This document shows, one piece after another, positions 5,774 to 9,625 of a stretch of 9,625 nucleotides of DNA. This DNA is from Euryarchaeota archaeon UBA251. GTDB taxonomy: Archaea; Thermoplasmatota; Poseidoniia; Poseidoniales; Thalassarchaeaceae. Position 1 is the stretch's first letter; each line of letters opens with the position of its first letter. The notes beneath the pieces are model-generated. The model was not told the DNA's origin and ran no database searches. It saw only the letters and a list, made by a program, of their open reading frames with translations. Location of the stretch: NCBI GenBank assembly GCA_002497905.1, contig DAFJ01000052.1, positions 1 through 9,625 on the forward strand, read 5' to 3'. The position numbers and the translations under genes are program-made.

Positions 5774-7395
5774 CGAAATAACCGCATTCCTGTGAATATC
5801 ATAGACATGCCATGCTCATTTGCTGCATCGATTGATTCCTGATCACGAATTGACCCACCGGGTTGAACAATGGATGTTACTCCAATTTCATTGGCAGCAT
5901 CTATGCCATCTCGGAATGGGAAGAATGCATCTGATACCATCATAGAGCCTTTCGCTCGACTCCCTGCGCGGCGAGCCGCGATGCGAACTGCCTCAACGCG
6001 ACTAGTTTGACCTGGTCCAATCCCAACAGTAGCAAATCCTGTAGGTGTTCTATCCACAAGTACCACACTGTTGGATTTCACCTGAGCGCATACCGCAACA
6101 CCAAACCGGGCAAGATTCTTGTCATTAGATTCCATTTCAATTGAAGTAACGCACTCTGCTGTATCCCAATCTATCTGTGGAACTCCTTCAATTTGGGCTA
6201 ACCAGACACCATCTAACTGCCGATATCGAACATCATCAGTAAGTGGAAGAAACGAATCCAGTGTTAACAAACGACGGTTCTTCTTCTGTGAAAGATAATT
6301 CATAGCACCGGGCTCAAAGCCAGGGGCGATTATGCATTCAACAAAATGGTCTCCTATGGCTTCAGCCGTCAACTGAGTGACAACTGTGGTAAAAGCAATT
6401 ACACAACCAAAGGCAGATTCAGAATCTGAGGCGAGCGCATCTTTCCAAGCTGAAACTTGGTCTGTCGATGCAGCAACACCACAGGCATTCGTATGCTTGA
6501 TGATTACACAAGCATGTGGAAGGCTTGACCATTCAGAACCAATAAGAGAGCGGGCGAAACGGAGAGCCGCATCAAGATCGAGATAGTTGTTGAAGGAGAG
6601 TTCTTTTCCTCCATGTTGAACCGCGGCAGAAAGTCCTGTAGATGAAATATTAGTGGATGACGAGTCAAACCAACCTGCCGCTTGGTGTGGATTCTCGCCG
6701 TATCGAAGATGATTTGCCTTTCCTCCTGAAACAAGTAGATGTGTAGGAATTCCTTCAGGGGATTCGGTATTGACCGAAAGACGTTCAGCGAGCGTGGAAG
6801 CCACCATGACATCATACGCTGCGGTTCGCTGAAATGCAGATATTGCCATCCTCTGGCGGAGATCCATCGAAACACCACTGGGGTCGCAATTCGCCTCTTC
6901 AAGGGCATCTATCACCTCTGTATAGTACTTCTTCCGTGGAACCACAAGAACGTCCTGATGGCTCTTTGCAGCAGCGCGTAACAGCGTCGGTCCACCAATA
7001 TCAATCATCTCAAGCAGAACATCCTGTTCAACAGGTGGTGATTCTGTAGCCACACTCTCAAAAGGATAGAGGTTCACACAAACAAGATCTATCCGAGAAT
7101 AGCCTAACGAATCAAGAGTATCGAGATCAGCCATATTCGAACCTCTAGCTAGAATCCCAGCATGAATCGCAGGATGGAGAGTCTTTACACGCCCATCGAA
7201 TACCTCTGGATGGCCGGTCACGTCCGTAACATCAACGACATCGATACTGTGCTCCTTCAACAAACGGGCAGTGCCGCCTGTCGACAAAATTTCCCAACCC
7301 ATATCACTAATCTTCTGAGCGAATTCAACCACTCCTGACTTGTCGTAGACACTAATCAGTGCCCGGGGCCGGTTAGAGGTACCGTCAACTCCCAT
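5767..7395 (-). CDS. purH: Bifunctional AICAR formyltransferase / IMP cyclohydrolase
   Basis: It catalyses the last two steps of IMP synthesis: formylation of AICAR by 10-formyl-THF, then ring closure. The protein has 542 residues, close to the bacterial length (about 510-530). The N-terminal MGS-like cyclohydrolase domain has SVYDKSG (15-21), ILSTGGTARLL (36-46) and GRVKTLHPAIHAG (68-80). The formyltransferase domain has RYGENPHQ (231-238), the catalytic K300-H301 in KHTNACGVA (family KHxNPCG, so the proline is alanine here), SAFG (327-330), GIGPGQTSRVEAV (458-470), FFPFRDGID (491-499) and the C-terminal QPGGSIRDQE through TGMRLFRH. All key residues are present. ATG 7395 follows GAGGTG with a good spacer. 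It lies 47 bp downstream of the thermosome gene on the same strand, with no visible terminator between them. Confidence 0.97.
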   Translation of the reverse strand: MGVDGTSNRPRALISVYDKSGVVEFAQKISDMGWEILSTGGTARLLKEHSIDVVDVTDVTGHPEVFDGRVKTLHPAIHAGILARGSNMADLDTLDSLGYSRIDLVCVNLYPFESVATESPPVEQDVLLEMIDIGGPTLLRAAAKSHQDVLVVPRKKYYTEVIDALEEANCDPSGVSMDLRQRMAISAFQRTAAYDVMVASTLAERLSVNTESPEGIPTHLLVSGGKANHLRYGENPHQAAGWFDSSSTNISSTGLSAAVQHGGKELSFNNYLDLDAALRFARSLIGSEWSSLPHACVIIKHTNACGVAASTDQVSAWKDALASDSESAFGCVIAFTTVVTQLTAEAIGDHFVECIIAPGFEPGAMNYLSQKKNRRLLTLDSFLPLTDDVRYRQLDGVWLAQIEGVPQIDWDTAECVTSIEMESNDKNLARFGVAVCAQVKSNSVVLVDRTPTGFATVGIGPGQTSRVEAVRIAARRAGSRAKGSMMVSDAFFPFRDGIDAANEIGVTSIVQPGGSIRDQESIDAANEHGMSMIFTGMRLFRH

Positions 7396-7403
7396 CGTAA
7401 CCC

Positions 7404-7409
7404 CACCTC
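7404..7409 (-). promoter_or_regulatory. Strong SD (GAGGTG) for purH
   Basis: On the minus strand TGAGGTGGGG lies about 8-9 nt before ATG 7395. It is the best ribosome binding site in the window and confirms the purH start. Confidence 0.7.
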
Positions 7410-7442
7410 AACGGGAGGACAGGCCACTTGAAGATTGGTGAT

Positions 7443-9032
7443 TCAGTCTCCTCTGGCTGAAATTACCTGATCAATTCGGAGTAGGGAGCAGGCGGTCTCA
7501 GTAGCACCGACGATTCCGTTGAGTATCGTGTCTGTTGGATGTAGAACATCGGAGGGGACTGGAGTAACATTACCGTCCATACCGATACCAGAGACCTGTT
7601 CTTCCAATGAAGAGGTACGAAGAGCTAGAATTGCATCTAATGAGTCGCCTCCTGCATTCTCAACAAGGGTCGCAGGAACGATATCTAAAGCTCGAGCGAA
7701 AGCGTTCATTGCTAGCTTTGCTCGATCAGAGCGTTGTTCTGCTGCTGTACGAACCATCATTGCAAGGCGGATATGTGTGGCACCTGCTCCTGGAAGAAGA
7801 GAGTCAGTCCTCGTTGCTAAAGTTGTACTTCGAAGAGCATCATGAAGTCCGCGTACAACCTCTTCTGCTGCAACGCCCTCTGTGCCACCGACCGCTATCG
7901 TCACTATCTCCGCACGCTCTCCACCAATTACAACAATCTCATCTTCAACACGGTCACTTGCTGACCGTCTCTCACAATGAATTGATTCAGCATAACCAAG
8001 ATCATCCGATATGAGGTGGTGAACTGAAGAACTGAGATTCGCTTGTGTAACACCACATAGATTCCGAAGTTCGGAATCATCGAATCCATCGCCAACAAAA
8101 ACGCCCTCATCAACAAGATGATGCAGAATGTCGCGATCAATCTCACCTGAAACAAAAATGGCGCTAACATCTAATCGAAGGAGATTCTCAACCAATGCGG
8201 CCTTTCTTTCACTTTCCTCAGTAATGAAATCGCTTAACTGTTCAGGATTCTCGACTTCAATCTCCACGTCACGATGCATTTCTCGAGGCTTGAGATCACC
8301 ATGGATAACGGCTACACGAAGGTCATGACGTTCTCCTTCAAGTCGATCCAGCAAGACGCGACGACGTACCTGAATACCACGAAGGAGGTGACTGTCTTTG
8401 ATTCCTTTTCGACCTAAAAGAAACATGCTAACATCTTCGGCTTCTGAACGGAGTCCTTCAGATGTCTCTCGAGTTACCTGACGCGTTGCCTGAGATATTA
8501 TCTGAGCAAAACTATCGAGATCTTGATCTGCTGATTTACCACGTAACGCCGTCTTCGCAACCGATAGGAGAGTATCTCCTCCAATATCTGCCATTGACTT
8601 GGAAAATTCATGAATTGATTCCTCGACCACTTTCATTGCAGCAAGATACCCATCCACAATAGTCAGGGGATGCAAACCCATGCGAATCAACCGGTCAGCT
8701 TCGACAAGAAGTTCGCCAGCGACAAGTAAAGTCCGAGTCACCCCATCACCACAAGCATTCTCTTGTGATTCTGCAAGACTAACGAAGGCTTTAGCAGCCG
8801 GGTGTCGTACCATCAATTCTGCGACTATCTTAGCGCCATCATTGGTTACGGCCGTCGTTCCGTCTGTTTTGTAGAGCATCTTATCGAGGCCACGTGGACC
8901 TAGTGTGGGCTTTAGAATATCAGCGAAAGCCTGAGCTGCAGAAATCAATTTCTCTTGAACCGCCGTTCCACTTGTGACGTTCGTCTCAGGACGAACAATC
9001 ACAACCGGTGGAGACCCTTGTCCTTCAGACAT
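7443..9032 (-). CDS. Divergent group II chaperonin (thermosome-type) subunit
   Basis: A 529-residue chaperonin with the equatorial-intermediate-apical order of the thermosome/CCT family. LGPRGLDKML (44-53), TNDGAKI (63-69), HPAAK (77-81), GDGVT (95-99; family GDGTT), GGTEGVAAEE (382-391), LHDAL (396-400), PGAGA (414-418; family PGGGA), ENAGGDSLDAI (458-468) and LLRIDQVI (517-524) are all in order. The probable ATPase acids D65, D96 and D398 are kept. The altered nucleotide-binding positions (T to V, G to A), a poorly conserved apical region (about 215-370) and the lack of a Gly/Met-rich C-terminal tail (it ends ISARGD) mark it as a divergent paralogue. Thermosomes are double-ring ATP-driven folding machines in the cytosol. 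A TGA directly precedes ATG 9032, so the start cannot be further upstream. No SD is seen. Confidence 0.9.
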   Translation of the reverse strand: MSEGQGSPPVVIVRPETNVTSGTAVQEKLISAAQAFADILKPTLGPRGLDKMLYKTDGTTAVTNDGAKIVAELMVRHPAAKAFVSLAESQENACGDGVTRTLLVAGELLVEADRLIRMGLHPLTIVDGYLAAMKVVEESIHEFSKSMADIGGDTLLSVAKTALRGKSADQDLDSFAQIISQATRQVTRETSEGLRSEAEDVSMFLLGRKGIKDSHLLRGIQVRRRVLLDRLEGERHDLRVAVIHGDLKPREMHRDVEIEVENPEQLSDFITEESERKAALVENLLRLDVSAIFVSGEIDRDILHHLVDEGVFVGDGFDDSELRNLCGVTQANLSSSVHHLISDDLGYAESIHCERRSASDRVEDEIVVIGGERAEIVTIAVGGTEGVAAEEVVRGLHDALRSTTLATRTDSLLPGAGATHIRLAMMVRTAAEQRSDRAKLAMNAFARALDIVPATLVENAGGDSLDAILALRTSSLEEQVSGIGMDGNVTPVPSDVLHPTDTILNGIVGATETACSLLRIDQVISARGD

Positions 9033-9077
9033 TCAAGGTGTCTGAACCGGGTCCTTCTCAAGAAGTCACCGCGAATC

Positions 9078-9625
9078 TCATGATTGCCATATTTCCCAAG
9101 TATCCTGAGATTCGGCCTTTCGATAATGATTAATTCCACTACCCTCCGGCCACTCTATCCACTCAAATCCCGATTCATCTACAGTCCCATTAGAATCCAA
9201 AGGTGGGAAGTCAATCTTGGTGTCAGATTCCTCAATTATTTCTTCTACCACATCAGTTGACAATTCCTCATGTGAATCCTCTTGATCGAGATTATTATCA
9301 TTGAAAATCGATGTATGGTCGTGAGGATCTATGAATGTGGACGTTGGTTCTGGGCGTCTTCGGAACGCTAAGGTCTGAATCAAAACCAATGTACCCAAGA
9401 GAATTAGGAATAATATCTCCAACAAAGGAAATGAAAACCCAGAATCGGACACTTGTTCTGTTGATTCTGCCGGAGTTTCATTTGCTTCACTATCTACTGT
9501 AGTTTCATTGAGGAATGTCATATTCTGGAATGTTTCATTTTCATATGCAATTGAAGTGGAGGAATTTGAGTAAGTGTTGTTCACGTAGGTATCATTCTGA
9601 GAGGTATCATTCTGATACGTATTAT
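9078..9625 (-). CDS. Single-pass membrane protein, sequon-rich ectodomain and WW-like tail (partial)
   Basis: The frame is open to the right edge, so the N-terminus is outside the window. GTG 9584 is only an internal candidate start (168 residues). Numbered from it, residues 1-50 are N/T/S/E-rich with six N-x-[ST] sequons (N2, N7, N16, N21, N26, N35); the 13 residues upstream add two more. A hydrophobic helix (about 51-74) is followed by RRR (75-77), giving an outside-to-inside orientation by the positive-inside rule. The cytosolic part is acidic (80-138) and ends in a WW-like module: W142, G150, Y154, W163, with W166 where the usual proline would be. A signal peptide would be expected beyond the edge. 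N-glycosylation of the ectodomain is inference. The thermosome gene begins 45 bp downstream. The family is not recognised. Confidence 0.75.
   Translation of the reverse strand, partial: NTYQNDTSQNDTYVNNTYSNSSTSIAYENETFQNMTFLNETTVDSEANETPAESTEQVSDSGFSFPLLEILFLILLGTLVLIQTLAFRRRPEPTSTFIDPHDHTSIFNDNNLDQEDSHEELSTDVVEEIIEESDTKIDFPPLDSNGTVDESGFEWIEWPEGSGINHYRKAESQDTWEIWQS
9585..9614 (-). repeat. 15-nt tandem repeat coding Q-N-D-T-[SY]
   Basis: Two copies of GGTATCATTCTG (+ strand) lie at 9588-9599 and 9603-9614, a 15-nt period. On the coding (minus) strand each gives CAGAATGATACC plus one variable codon, so the protein reads QNDTS QNDTY. The unit carries one N-x-T sequon per copy. The array may continue past the window edge. 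Confidence 0.7.

Noticed and set aside
7607..8014. 135-residue reading frame opposite the thermosome gene
   Set aside because: Leucine/glutamine-rich shadow of a clearly recognised chaperonin gene.

Overview
The window looks like a piece of an archaeal chromosome, most likely a planktonic marine euryarchaeon of the Thermoplasmatota / Marine Group II (Poseidoniales) type. That placement is inference. The evidence is an archaeal-type DnaG (TOPRIM, exosome-associated family), a group II chaperonin (thermosome) subunit, a bacterial-type fused PurH, GGTG-type Shine-Dalgarno sites, very tight gene packing and moderate base composition. A search with DnaG or PurH would settle it. No mobile element, CRISPR array, rRNA or tRNA gene is visible.

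Layout. Positions 5-1213 (+) encode a coiled-coil protein of unknown function with a well-formed WW domain. It ends exactly where dnaG (1214-2380, -) ends, tail to tail with no spacer. About 220 bp of divergent intergenic DNA (2381-2600) follows; its dnaG-proximal half is GC-rich and full of inverted repeats, some mutually exclusive. A four-gene block on + (2601-4525) comes next: a TerB-like helical protein, an unknown helical protein, a very small charged protein, and a MobA-like nucleotidyltransferase. The first three genes are joined by stop/SD or ATGA overlaps.

The block runs tail to tail into purN (-). A short divergent region separates purN from a DUF454 (YbaN-like) membrane protein (+), whose last codons overlap the end of purH (-). 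purH lies 47 bp downstream of a divergent thermosome subunit on the same strand. That gene in turn lies 45 bp downstream of a membrane protein running off the right edge, so the three may be co-transcribed leftwards.

How the genes relate. PurN and PurH supply the two formyl-transfer steps and the final cyclisation of de novo IMP synthesis. DnaG and the thermosome are core RNA/DNA-processing and protein-folding components. Of most interest are the two WW-type modules, a fold typical of eukaryotic proteins, at opposite ends of the window. One is in a soluble coiled-coil protein. The other is at the cytosolic tip of a single-pass membrane protein with a sequon-packed ectodomain. The structured dnaG leader and the degenerate thermosome paralogue are the other points worth following up.
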